Source: Pseudonocardiales bacterium (lineage in GTDB: Bacteria; Actinomycetota; Actinomycetes; Mycobacteriales; Jatrophihabitantaceae). Taken from it: a stretch of 10,503 nucleotides of DNA. Below the pieces are notes generated by a model. The model was given only the letters and a program-made list of their open reading frames with translations. It was not told the origin of the DNA and made no database searches. Position 1 is the stretch's first letter; each line of letters starts with the position of its first letter. The stretch is taken from the NCBI GenBank assembly GCA_030840415.1, contig JAVEEO010000303.1, forward strand, positions 1 through 10,503. The letters are read 5' to 3'. Positions 1 through 6,279 of this stretch are shown here, piece by piece. Position numbers and translations under genes: made by a program.

Positions 1-938
1 ATCCGCAAGAGGTCGGCGATGCTCTCCTTGTAGGTCCGCAGGTAGGCGTCGAAGACACCCGCGACGAAGCAGGCGCCACGCTGATGGGGCTCGGTGGCGT
101 TGATGAACTGCTCAGGCGTGGCGGCGCGGTCCTGGATGGCGCTCCGCAGCGCCGTGCCGCGCCCGGTGGATCTCCCGAATTCCTCCGCCAGTTCGAGAAG
201 TCCGTGCCCTTCCTGCAGATCGCCGCGTGAACTGGCGACAGCCGCGGACACCACCTCCGGAAAGGCGAAATGATGGAACAGCGCCACCAGGTCGGCGAAG
301 GCCTCGTGCCAGGCGAACACATCCCGATTCGTCGCCAGCGAGAAGTAGGGCCTGATGCGGTGCATCAGGGCATGCGTGACCTCGTGGGCGACGATGTCGA
401 CGGACAGGCAGGTGAACATCACCTGGCCGGGGAGGTTCGCGCCCGGTTCGCGGGAGTCGGCTCGGTAGTACCCGCACAGGACTGCCCGGCGGACCGGATC
501 GAAGTAGGCGTTCCTGCCCTCGAAGGCATGCGGGACGATGACCAGGGCGCTCTCCTTGCGCCACCGGAAACGACGGCCGAGGAAGCGTTCGAAGCGTTCG
601 ATGACGCTCATCGCGACCGCATACACCACCTGCTGATGCGTTCGCGGATCCGCCTCCAGGGGACGCAGGCCACCGGGCCGGGCCAGGATCGCCGGATCGT
701 TGAGATCGACGGGCCGGTACCAGACGTCGTGGGTCCCGTCGTAATCCAGGACATGGATCAGTTCGCCCACCGGGCCCGGACGGAGGTCGGCCTCGAAGCG
801 AAGATCGATGTTCAGGCGGCGGCCGGACAGCCGGCTGGACATGGGGTCGAAGGCGTAGGCGCTCAATCTGCGACGAGCCGGCGGTGGCACTGCCGGGCTG
901 TTGGTGGGTCTGACAGGTGTTGCGCCGGCGCCGACCAT
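1..938 (-). CDS. Gluzincin-type zinc metallopeptidase, C-terminus cut by window edge
   Basis: An open frame runs without a stop from ATG at 938 to the window edge (312 complete codons). The start has a strong Shine-Dalgarno, GGAGGA at 944-949, five bases upstream. Residues 185-189 read HEVTH, the zinc-binding HExxH motif, and a second motif HEAFAD follows at 211-216. The spacing and context of E212 and D216 resemble the third zinc ligand region (NExxSD) of thermolysin-like M4 gluzincins, so H185 and H189 should bind zinc, E186 should be the catalytic base and E212 the third ligand. The N-terminus is Pro/Arg-rich with no hydrophobic signal segment or membrane helix, which suggests a cytoplasmic enzyme, unlike the secreted M4 proteases. 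Codons are less G/C-biased at third positions than in the haem genes. The substrate is unknown. It lies downstream of the haem operon terminator and is probably transcribed separately. The metallopeptidase class is fairly certain; the family is not. Confidence 0.85.
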   Translation of the reverse strand, partial: MVGAGATPVRPTNSPAVPPPARRRLSAYAFDPMSSRLSGRRLNIDLRFEADLRPGPVGELIHVLDYDGTHDVWYRPVDLNDPAILARPGGLRPLEADPRTHQQVVYAVAMSVIERFERFLGRRFRWRKESALVIVPHAFEGRNAYFDPVRRAVLCGYYRADSREPGANLPGQVMFTCLSVDIVAHEVTHALMHRIRPYFSLATNRDVFAWHEAFADLVALFHHFAFPEVVSAAVASSRGDLQEGHGLLELAEEFGRSTGRGTALRSAIQDRAATPEQFINATEPHQRGACFVAGVFDAYLRTYKESIADLLR

Positions 939-1045
939 CTTGCTCCTCCGAACCGCTACGACAGAGGGCCTACCGATAGATGAGTCGCGAGACCGGCGCC
1001 AGATACAGCCGGCGGGTCAGCTTCGGTAGAGACGGCACGGCAGAA

Positions 1046-1084
1046 CAATGGGCCCGACCGCAGCGCCTGCGGCCCGGCCCATTG
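1046..1084 (-). terminator. Hairpin terminator after hemD
   Basis: A 39-base inverted repeat starts nine bases beyond the hemD stop. The outer arms CAATGGGCC and GGCCCATTG pair perfectly (9 bp). After two single mismatches a further 6-bp GC-rich stem closes on a CGC loop. In the minus direction the stem is followed by TTCTG, so only a weak U-tract is present, as is common for actinobacterial terminators. It is placed to end the rex-hem transcript before the metallopeptidase gene. Confidence 0.7.
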
Positions 1085-1092
1085 CCCGATGA

Positions 1093-2646
1093 CTAGCGGA
1101 CGGTGCGGCTCCGGGTCCCGGCCCGGGACCGGCGGGCCGGCGCGGCCGCCGCCTTCTCCCGCTCCTCCTCGGCCCGCTTGACCGCGAACTCGGCCAGCGC
1201 CTCGATCAGTGACGCCACGTTCGCGGTCTCGGGCTGCACGTCCACCCGCAGGCCGAACTCGCGTGCCGTCGCCGCCGTCTGCGGACCGATGCAGGCCACC
1301 ACCGTCTTGTTGTGCGGCTTGCCGGCGATGCCGACCAGGTTGCGCACGGTCGAGGACGAGGTGAAGCACACCGCCTGGAACCCGCCGGACTTGATGGCAT
1401 CGCGGATCTCGGCCGCCGGCGGCGCCGCCCGCACCGTCCGGTAGGCGGTGACGTCGTCGATCTCCCAGCCGCGCTCGCGCAGCCCCTCGGCCAGCGTCTC
1501 GGTGGCGATGTCGGCCCGGGGCAGCAGCACCCGGTCGATCGGGTCCAGCACGTCGTCGTAGGGCGGGAAGTCGGCCAGCAGGCCCTCGGAGGACTGCTCG
1601 CCGGAGGGCACCAGCTCCGGCCGGATGCCGAAGGCCCGCACCGCCTCGGCAGTCTGCTCGCCCACGCAGGCGATCTTGACACCGGCGAACGCCCGGGCGT
1701 CCAGGCCGAACTCCTCGAACTTCTCCCGGACCGCCTTCACCGCGTTCGTCGAGGTGAACACGATCCACTCGTAGCGGCCGGTGACCAGGCCCTTGATCGC
1801 GCGCTCCATCTGGGTCGGCGTGCGCGGCGGCTCGACGGCGATGGTCGGCACCTCGACCGGCACCGCGCCGAAGTCGCGCAGCAGGTCGCTCATCGCGCCG
1901 GCCTGCTCCTTGGTGCGGGGCACCAGGATCTTCCAGCCGAACAGCGCCCGGGACTCCCACCAGGCCAGCTTCTCGTGGGCGGCGGCGGCCTTGCCGATGG
2001 TCAGCACCACCGCGCCGGCCATACCGGCCGCCGACAGCTCGGCCTCGGACAGGCTGCCCGCCACCGTCAACTGGGCCGTCGTGGTGCCGGCGCAGGTCAC
2101 CGCCATCGGGCTGTCCGGCTTGAGCCCGGAGGCCACCAGCTGCTCGGCCACCGCGCCGACCTCGGCGGCGTCGACGGTGAGCACCAGGGTGCCGGGCGCC
2201 GCGGCCAGCTGGTCGAAATCCACCGGCCCCTGCCGCAGGTCGACCTCGGTGCGCACCGGGCCGGCCGGCACGCCGGCGTAGGTAGCGGTCGCGGCCGACA
2301 CCGACAGCGCCGGGACCACCTCGAACGGTACCGGGGTCTTGGCGACCGCCAACGCCTCGCGGGTCACGGCGTCGGAGCCGAACGGATCGCCGGCCACCAC
2401 CCGGGCCACCACCAGGCCGTTGCGGGCATCGGCCAGCAGCGCCTTGGCGGCATCGGCGGGTATCACCTCGGCCGGCCGGATCTCGCCGTGGATCAAGGCC
2501 CGGACGGCACCGGAAACCGAGTCGTCGACATAGGCGACCTCGGCCGCTGCCAGCACCTCGGCGGCGCGGACGGTGAGCAGTCCAGCGTCGCCCGTGCCGG
2601 TGCCCACGAAGGCCACCCTGCCGACGGACTTACGCGCTCGGGTCAT
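1093..2646 (-). CDS. hemD: Uroporphyrinogen-III synthase fused to a methylase-like domain (HemD)
   Basis: This 517-residue protein has two domains. Residues about 9-220 have the tetrapyrrole methylase (CysG/CobA) fold signature: GTGTGD at 15-20, AGDPF at 85-89 and ATYAGVPAGP at 121-130. Residues about 240-485 are the HemD domain, which closes hydroxymethylbilane with inversion of ring D to give uroporphyrinogen III; the stretches VFTSTNAV (296-303) and CFTSSSTVRNLVG (427-439) are typical of it. A basic, Ala/Glu-rich tail follows. The same two-domain layout is known in mycobacteria and streptomycetes. The methylase motifs depart from active SUMT enzymes (GxGPGDP and GGDPF would be expected), so methylation to precorrin-2 or sirohydrochlorin is uncertain. 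The ATG overlaps the hemC stop by four bases (ATGA) and has GGGGAG six bases upstream. It is the last gene of the rex-hem operon. Confidence 0.95.
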   Translation of the reverse strand: MTRARKSVGRVAFVGTGTGDAGLLTVRAAEVLAAAEVAYVDDSVSGAVRALIHGEIRPAEVIPADAAKALLADARNGLVVARVVAGDPFGSDAVTREALAVAKTPVPFEVVPALSVSAATATYAGVPAGPVRTEVDLRQGPVDFDQLAAAPGTLVLTVDAAEVGAVAEQLVASGLKPDSPMAVTCAGTTTAQLTVAGSLSEAELSAAGMAGAVVLTIGKAAAAHEKLAWWESRALFGWKILVPRTKEQAGAMSDLLRDFGAVPVEVPTIAVEPPRTPTQMERAIKGLVTGRYEWIVFTSTNAVKAVREKFEEFGLDARAFAGVKIACVGEQTAEAVRAFGIRPELVPSGEQSSEGLLADFPPYDDVLDPIDRVLLPRADIATETLAEGLRERGWEIDDVTAYRTVRAAPPAAEIRDAIKSGGFQAVCFTSSSTVRNLVGIAGKPHNKTVVACIGPQTAATAREFGLRVDVQPETANVASLIEALAEFAVKRAEEEREKAAAAPARRSRAGTRSRTVR

Positions 2647-3587
2647 TTCGAGCTCCCCATCATGATGTTCGCGCCGAGGTCGATCAGCTCAGCGGCCAAC
2701 CGCTGTCCGACCTCCTCGGCAGTGTTGAGTGGACCGGCCGCCGACAACCGGACGGCGTCGCTGCCGTCGATCGCGGTGACCGAGCCACGAAGGAAAACTT
2801 CGAGCACCCCGTCCTCGCCCTCGCTGATTTCGGCGAGGGCCCCTACCGGGGCGGTGCAACCTGCCTCCAGGGCGGTGAGCAGCGACCGCTCGGCGGCCAC
2901 CGCAGCCCGGGTCAGGTGGTCATCCAGCGGTGCCAGCAATGCCCGGGCGTCGGAGTCGGACTCCCGGCACTCGACGGCGAGCGCGCCCTGGGCGGCGGCC
3001 GGCAGCACCTGGATCGGGTCCAGCAGCTCGGTGATCACCTCGTGCCGCCCCAGCCGGTGCAGCCCGGCCACCGCGAGCACCACCGCGTCGAGCTGGCCCT
3101 CGGCACTGCCGACCCGGGACAGCCGGGTGTCGACGTTGCCGCGGATCGGCAGGATCTGCCAGCCCCGGTCCAGCGCGTTCAGCTGCGCGGCGCGGCGCGG
3201 TGAGCCGGTGCCGATCCGAGCCCCGGCCGGCAGTTCGAGCAGGCTCAGGCCGTCCCGCGCGCACAGCGCGTCCCGCGGGTCCTCGCGCCGCGGCACGGCG
3301 GCCAGCGCGACTCCCGGCGCCGGGGCGGTCGGCAGGTCCTTGTACGAGTGCACCGCGACGTCGATCCGGCCGTCCAGCAGCGCCTCGCGCAGCGCCGAGA
3401 CGAACACCCCGGTACCGCCGATCTGCTCCAGCGGCTGCGCCGACCGGTCGCCCTCGGTGCTCACCAGCACCGTCTCGACCGGCACGTCCGGGTTGCTGCC
3501 GACGAAGGCGTCGATCACCAGCTGGGTCTGGGTACGGGCCAGCAGGCTGGCCCGGGTGCCGACCCGGATGGTGCGGGTGGCCATCAT
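2643..3587 (-). CDS. hemC: Porphobilinogen deaminase (hydroxymethylbilane synthase)
   Basis: The protein joins four porphobilinogen units into hydroxymethylbilane in the cytoplasm, supplying HemD. It has 314 residues, a normal length. Diagnostic residues line up with the E. coli enzyme: HSYKD at 80-84 puts the catalytic aspartate at D84, GSPRR at 128-132 and RGNVDTRL at 149-156 form the substrate-binding arginine region, and EAGC at 241-244 gives the cysteine (C244) that carries the dipyrromethane cofactor. The start ATG at 3587 overlaps the hemA stop (ATGA); a second ATG directly follows (3584) and could serve instead, shortening the protein by one residue. There is no clear Shine-Dalgarno, so translation is probably coupled to hemA. 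Confidence 0.97.
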   Translation of the reverse strand: MMATRTIRVGTRASLLARTQTQLVIDAFVGSNPDVPVETVLVSTEGDRSAQPLEQIGGTGVFVSALREALLDGRIDVAVHSYKDLPTAPAPGVALAAVPRREDPRDALCARDGLSLLELPAGARIGTGSPRRAAQLNALDRGWQILPIRGNVDTRLSRVGSAEGQLDAVVLAVAGLHRLGRHEVITELLDPIQVLPAAAQGALAVECRESDSDARALLAPLDDHLTRAAVAAERSLLTALEAGCTAPVGALAEISEGEDGVLEVFLRGSVTAIDGSDAVRLSAAGPLNTAEEVGQRLAAELIDLGANIMMGSSK

Positions 3588-4945
3588 GATTCGAGCACCG
3601 TCCCGCCCTGCGTCTCGTCCGCGGCGTCGGCGTCGGCGTCGACCAGCTCGGCATTGCGCACCGCGGTGACCGACCCGGGTCGCGCCGGGTCGAGGTCGAA
3701 CAGCTCGCGCAGCGCCGCCGCGTAGGAGTTGCCCTCCGGCGTGGCGGCCAGTTCCTTGACCCGGACGGTCGGGGCGTGCAGCACCTTGTCCACGGCGCGG
3801 CGGACCGCGGTGGCCAGCTCGGCGCGGACCGCTGGGTCCAGGCCGGGCAGCCGGCTGTCCAGCCGGACCAGCTCGCTGTCGACCACCTGGGCGGCCCGGG
3901 CGCGCAGCGCGGTGACGGTCGGCGCGACCGCCCGCACCTGGTGGCTGGTCAGGTAGCCGCGCAGCTCGGTGGCCACGATCGCGGCCGCGGCCGCCACCTC
4001 GGCGTCACTGACCATCGCGCCGGAGCTGCGCAGCACGTCCAGGTCGATGTAGTGCACGTCGGCCATCAGCGACACCGCCGGGTCCACGTCGCGCGGCAAC
4101 GCCAGGTCGAGCACCACCAGCGGCCGGCCGGCCCGGGGCCGCACATCGGGCCCCTCGACGACCAGCCCGGTGGCACCGGTGCACGAGATCAGCACGTCGG
4201 CCTCGGCTATCTCGTCGGCGAGGAACTCCCGCGACCCGGCCCGGCCGCCCAGGCCGGCTGCCAGCCGCTGGGCCCGCTCGAGGCTGCGGTTGATCACCAC
4301 CGCGTCCAGGGCGGCCCCGCCGGCCAGCCGCTGCAGCGTCGCGCCGGCCAGGGCGCCCATGGAACCGGCGCCCAGGATCAGGATCCGCTTGCCGACCAGC
4401 TCCTCGACCCCGCCGAGCAGCTCGGCCGCCTGCCGCAACGCGACCGACACCACCGATGCGCCGGCCCGGTCGATCCCGGTCTCGGTGTGCACCCGCTTGC
4501 CGACCCGCAACGCGGTCTGGCTGGCCTCGTGCAGCACCTTGCCCACCGTGCCGGCCTGGGTGCTGGTGGCGTAGGCGTTGCGCAGCTGGCCCAGGATCTG
4601 GGACTCCCCGACCACCATCGAGTCCAGGCCGGCCGCCACCTGCAGCAGGTGGTCGGCGGCGGCCTCGTCGAAGTGCACGTAGAGGTGATCGCCGAGTTCG
4701 GTGACGCCCATGCCGGCGATCCGGGCCAGCGTGGTCGAGATGTCGACGACCGCGGGGTGGAACCGGGCGACGTCGGCGTAGATCTCGATCCGGTTGCAGG
4801 TCGAGAGCACGATGACCTCGGAGATGGCTTCGCTGTGGTGCAGCTCGTCCAGCACCTTGTTCAGGCCGTCCGACGGGATGCTGGCGCGCTCCAGCACCCG
4901 GACCGGGGCAGAGTGATGTGAGAGGCCTACGACGAGCAGGGTCAC
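3584..4945 (-). CDS. hemA: Glutamyl-tRNA reductase
   Basis: This is the first committed enzyme of the C5 route to haem: it reduces glutamyl-tRNA(Glu) to glutamate-1-semialdehyde with NADPH. With a GTG start at 4945 it has 453 residues. SHHSAPV (9-15) and LSTCNR (47-52) place the nucleophilic cysteine at C50, as in E. coli, and H99 matches the family's conserved histidine. GESQILGQLR (113-122) is the substrate-site signature, GAGSMG (192-197) is the NADPH-binding turn, and the C-terminal 320-430 is the helical dimerisation domain. The GTG overlaps the rex TGA in a GTGA junction, and the frame upstream of it lies inside rex and lacks the conserved N-terminus. A short acidic Asp/Ala stretch (436-443) near the C-terminus looks non-conserved. 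Confidence 0.97.
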   Translation of the reverse strand: MTLLVVGLSHHSAPVRVLERASIPSDGLNKVLDELHHSEAISEVIVLSTCNRIEIYADVARFHPAVVDISTTLARIAGMGVTELGDHLYVHFDEAAADHLLQVAAGLDSMVVGESQILGQLRNAYATSTQAGTVGKVLHEASQTALRVGKRVHTETGIDRAGASVVSVALRQAAELLGGVEELVGKRILILGAGSMGALAGATLQRLAGGAALDAVVINRSLERAQRLAAGLGGRAGSREFLADEIAEADVLISCTGATGLVVEGPDVRPRAGRPLVVLDLALPRDVDPAVSLMADVHYIDLDVLRSSGAMVSDAEVAAAAAIVATELRGYLTSHQVRAVAPTVTALRARAAQVVDSELVRLDSRLPGLDPAVRAELATAVRRAVDKVLHAPTVRVKELAATPEGNSYAAALRELFDLDPARPGSVTAVRNAELVDADADAADETQGGTVLES

Positions 4946-5718
4946 CGGACCACCGCCACCTTGCCGGTCGACGGGACGGCCAAGGACTGCTCGGCACCGA
5001 GGGCACCGGCGCACTCCGGCCGGCCGGACTTGCGGTTGTCGTGGAAGGACAGGATCTGCAGCTCGGCGGCCAGGTCGACCTTGCGCACGTCGACGTGCGA
5101 CGGGACGTTGAGCACCGTCGGGGCGAAGTTGAGGATCGAGGTCACGCCGGCCGACACCAGCCGGTCACAGACGTCCTGGGCCGCGGCCGCCGGCACCGCC
5201 ACCACGGCGATCGCGATGCTCTCCCGCCGGACGATGTCGGCCAACTCGTCGACGTGCTGCACGGTCAGGCCATGCAGCCGGGTGCCGACCAGCGCGGGGT
5301 GGGCGTCGATCAGCGCCGCGATCCGGAAGCCGCGGGAGGCGAAGCCGGCGTAGCCGGCCAGTGCCTGGCCCAGGTGGCCGAGCCCGATGAGCGCGACGGC
5401 CCGGTTCTGGTGCAGCCCCAGCGTCTTGTTGATCTGCTCGGTCAGCACCGAGACGTCGTAGCCGACGCCGCGCACGCCGTAGGAGCCCAGGTAGGACAGG
5501 TCCTTGCGCAGCTTGGCGGAGTTCACCCCGGCCGCGGTGGCCAGCGACTCGGAGGAGACGGTGGCCACTCCGTGCTCGCCCAGCCCGATCAGCGCCCGCA
5601 GGTAGGTGGCCAGCCGGGCGACGGTTGCCTCGGGGACCGACCGCTGGTCGGTAGCCGGAACCGAGCGCTGGTCGACGGTTGCGCCGACCGCGTTCAGCTG
5701 GCCTCGCTGCGCGATCAT
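4942..5718 (-). CDS. rex: Redox-sensing transcriptional repressor Rex
   Basis: Rex represses respiratory and haem genes when NAD+ is high and leaves DNA when NADH binds. With the ATG at 5718 it has 258 residues. Residues 27-90 are the winged-helix domain, including TVSSESLATAAGVNSAKLRK and the SYLGSYGVRGVGYDV wing. IGLGHLG (111-117) is the Rossmann glycine turn, D138 ends the second strand as expected for NAD(H) preference, and DLAAELQIL (215-223) belongs to the domain-swapped C-terminal helix. The start at 5718 is chosen because GAGGAG lies just upstream (spacing three bases, rather short) and the in-frame ATG at 5766 has no ribosome site. The residues between 16 and 29 hold a duplicated DQRSVP. 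A perfect Rex operator upstream implies autoregulation of rex-hemA-hemC-hemD. Confidence 0.96.
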   Translation of the reverse strand: MIAQRGQLNAVGATVDQRSVPATDQRSVPEATVARLATYLRALIGLGEHGVATVSSESLATAAGVNSAKLRKDLSYLGSYGVRGVGYDVSVLTEQINKTLGLHQNRAVALIGLGHLGQALAGYAGFASRGFRIAALIDAHPALVGTRLHGLTVQHVDELADIVRRESIAIAVVAVPAAAAQDVCDRLVSAGVTSILNFAPTVLNVPSHVDVRKVDLAAELQILSFHDNRKSGRPECAGALGAEQSLAVPSTGKVAVVR

Positions 5719-5736
5719 GAGCTCCTCGAAACAACC

Positions 5737-5758
5737 GGTATCGGCGCGGGCCGATGCC
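5737..5758 (-). promoter_or_regulatory. Hairpin in rex 5' leader
   Basis: A perfect 6-bp stem (ATCGGC / GCCGAT at 5740-5755) with a four-base loop is extended by two more pairs after one mismatch. It would form in the mRNA leader about ten bases ahead of the rex Shine-Dalgarno (5722-5727). No known riboswitch was recognised; it may affect translation of rex or be incidental in GC-rich DNA. Confidence 0.35.
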
Positions 5759-5807
5759 CCCCGCATTGCAGGCAGACCGGTGTGGTATTAGGGGTAGACA
5801 GCAAGGA

Positions 5808-5836
5808 ACCGTACGCCTTTGTGAAGGCATTCACAA
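5808..5836 (-). promoter_or_regulatory. Predicted rex-hemACD promoter
   Basis: On the minus strand TTGTGA (5831-5836) as -35 and TACGGT (5808-5813) as -10 are separated by exactly 17 bases. The -10 fits the actinobacterial TANNNT pattern. Transcription would begin near 5801, giving a leader of about 80 bases before the rex ATG at 5718. The Rex operator covers the -35 and much of the spacer, so bound Rex would block RNA polymerase. Confidence 0.65.
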
Positions 5837-5837
5837 A
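5818..5837. promoter_or_regulatory. Rex operator (ROP)
   Basis: TTTGTGAA-N4-TTCACAAA is a perfect 20-bp palindrome and contains the established Rex consensus TTGTGAA-N4-TTCACAA without mismatch. It overlaps the -35 and spacer of the predicted rex promoter, the standard layout for autorepression. Release by NADH would raise haem synthesis when respiration is limited. Confidence 0.93.
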
Positions 5838-5863
5838 ATCGCTGACCGGTGTGGTATTGAGGG

Positions 5864-5888
5864 TGCCGGGCCATCCTCCGACCCGGCA
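5864..5888 (-). terminator. Possible terminator hairpin upstream of rex promoter
   Basis: TGCCGGG (5864-5870) pairs with CCCGGCA (5882-5888) around an 11-base loop. It lies beyond the stop of the glutaredoxin-like gene and just before the rex promoter, a sensible place to stop read-through into rex. There is no U-tract, so this is tentative. Confidence 0.35.
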
Positions 5889-5931
5889 ACTCATCGGCTG
5901 CCGACAGTCGCGAAACTGCTGCGGGACAGGC

Positions 5932-5958
5932 CCGAACCGGCCACCGGACCGGCTTCGG
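5932..5958 (-). terminator. Second possible terminator hairpin
   Basis: CCGAACCGG (5932-5940) pairs with CCGGcTTCGG (5949-5958, one bulged base) around an 8-base loop. It overlaps the edge of the 22-bp tandem repeat and lies about 70 bases past the glutaredoxin-like stop. No U-tract follows on the minus strand; it could be a factor-dependent or GC-type terminator, or chance. Confidence 0.3.
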
Positions 5959-6043
5959 TCTCAGGGTTGTCCCGGCTCGATCTCAGCGTTGTACCGGCTC
6001 GGTCTCAGCGTTGTACCGGCTCGGGCTCAGCGATGCAGGGCAG
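5956..6043. repeat. 22-bp tandem repeat, three copies plus a decayed fourth
   Basis: Units begin at 5956, 5978, 6000 and 6022. Copies two and three differ at one base and share tctcagcgttgtaccggct; the first copy differs at a few bases; the fourth (6022-6043) matches only in its first half and runs into the 3' end of the glutaredoxin-like gene, whose stop codon sits in the repeated CTGAG. This looks like a minisatellite grown out of the gene's end. No protein or RNA function is evident. Confidence 0.8.
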
Positions 6044-6275
6044 CCCGGAATCGGCCCTCCTCCAGCCGCCAGTACCCGTGCTCGGCACCGTCGATCAGGA
6101 TCACCGGCACCCGCTCGGAGTACTCGTTGGCCCGGGCCCGGTCGGCGTCGACGTCCAGCAGCAGCAGCTCGAAGCCCAGCTCGTCCGCCAGCGCCGCCAG
6201 CTGCCGCTCGGCATCGGCACACAGGTGACAGCCGTCCCGGGTGATCAGGGTGACCTGACGGTTCGCGGCGGTCAT
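6027..6275 (-). CDS. Glutaredoxin-like CxxC thiol protein
   Basis: This small protein of 82 residues has a thioredoxin fold: beta strand QVTLITR (7-13), the active-site C-H-L-C (residues 16-19) in RDGCHLCADAERQ, a strand FELLLLDVD, and a cis-proline loop RVPVILIDG. It belongs to the glutaredoxin-like/DUF836 group. From memory, similar genes sit next to hemA in mycobacteria and next to rex in streptomycetes, so the association with haem genes is old; a role in thiol reduction is likely but its partner is unknown. The ATG at 6275 follows the acyl-CoA synthetase stop by four bases and is taken as the start. A GTG at 6296 in the same frame would add seven residues and overlap that gene. It is probably co-transcribed with the synthetase. 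Confidence 0.9.
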   Translation of the reverse strand: MTAANRQVTLITRDGCHLCADAERQLAALADELGFELLLLDVDADRARANEYSERVPVILIDGAEHGYWRLEEGRFRAALHR

Positions 6276-6279
6276 GGCA

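Larger units (their letters stand above)
5775..5858. repeat. 15-bp direct repeat flanking the Rex operator
   Basis: GACCGGTGTGGTATT occurs exactly at 5775-5789 and again at 5844-5858, a 69-bp period. One copy lies upstream of the predicted -35 element, the other in the rex leader just downstream of the predicted start site, with the Rex operator between them. Each copy contains the palindrome ACCGGT. The arrangement suggests a second regulator's paired sites or a small duplication; neither can be decided here. Confidence 0.6.

Noticed and set aside
270..983. Plus-strand open frame of 237 codons and minus-strand frame 112-564
   Set aside because: The other minus frame over the same bases, from ATG 938, carries HEVTH and HEAFAD plus a strong ribosome site. 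These are its shadows.
1312..3669. 785-codon plus-strand open frame
   Set aside because: It lies antisense to hemD and hemC, which have full family motifs. Its His/Arg/Gln/Gly-rich composition is the usual result of reading a GC-biased gene backwards.
5719..5766. Upstream rex start at ATG 5766
   Set aside because: No ribosome binding site precedes it. The 5718 ATG has GAGGAG and gives the usual length.
5956..6043. CRISPR array
   Set aside because: The 22-bp units abut directly with no spacers, and no cas gene is present.
3776..6228. Long plus-strand frames at 3776-4921 and 4918-6228
   Set aside because: They are antisense to hemA and rex, with low-complexity His/Gln/Gly/Arg-rich translations and no recognisable domain.
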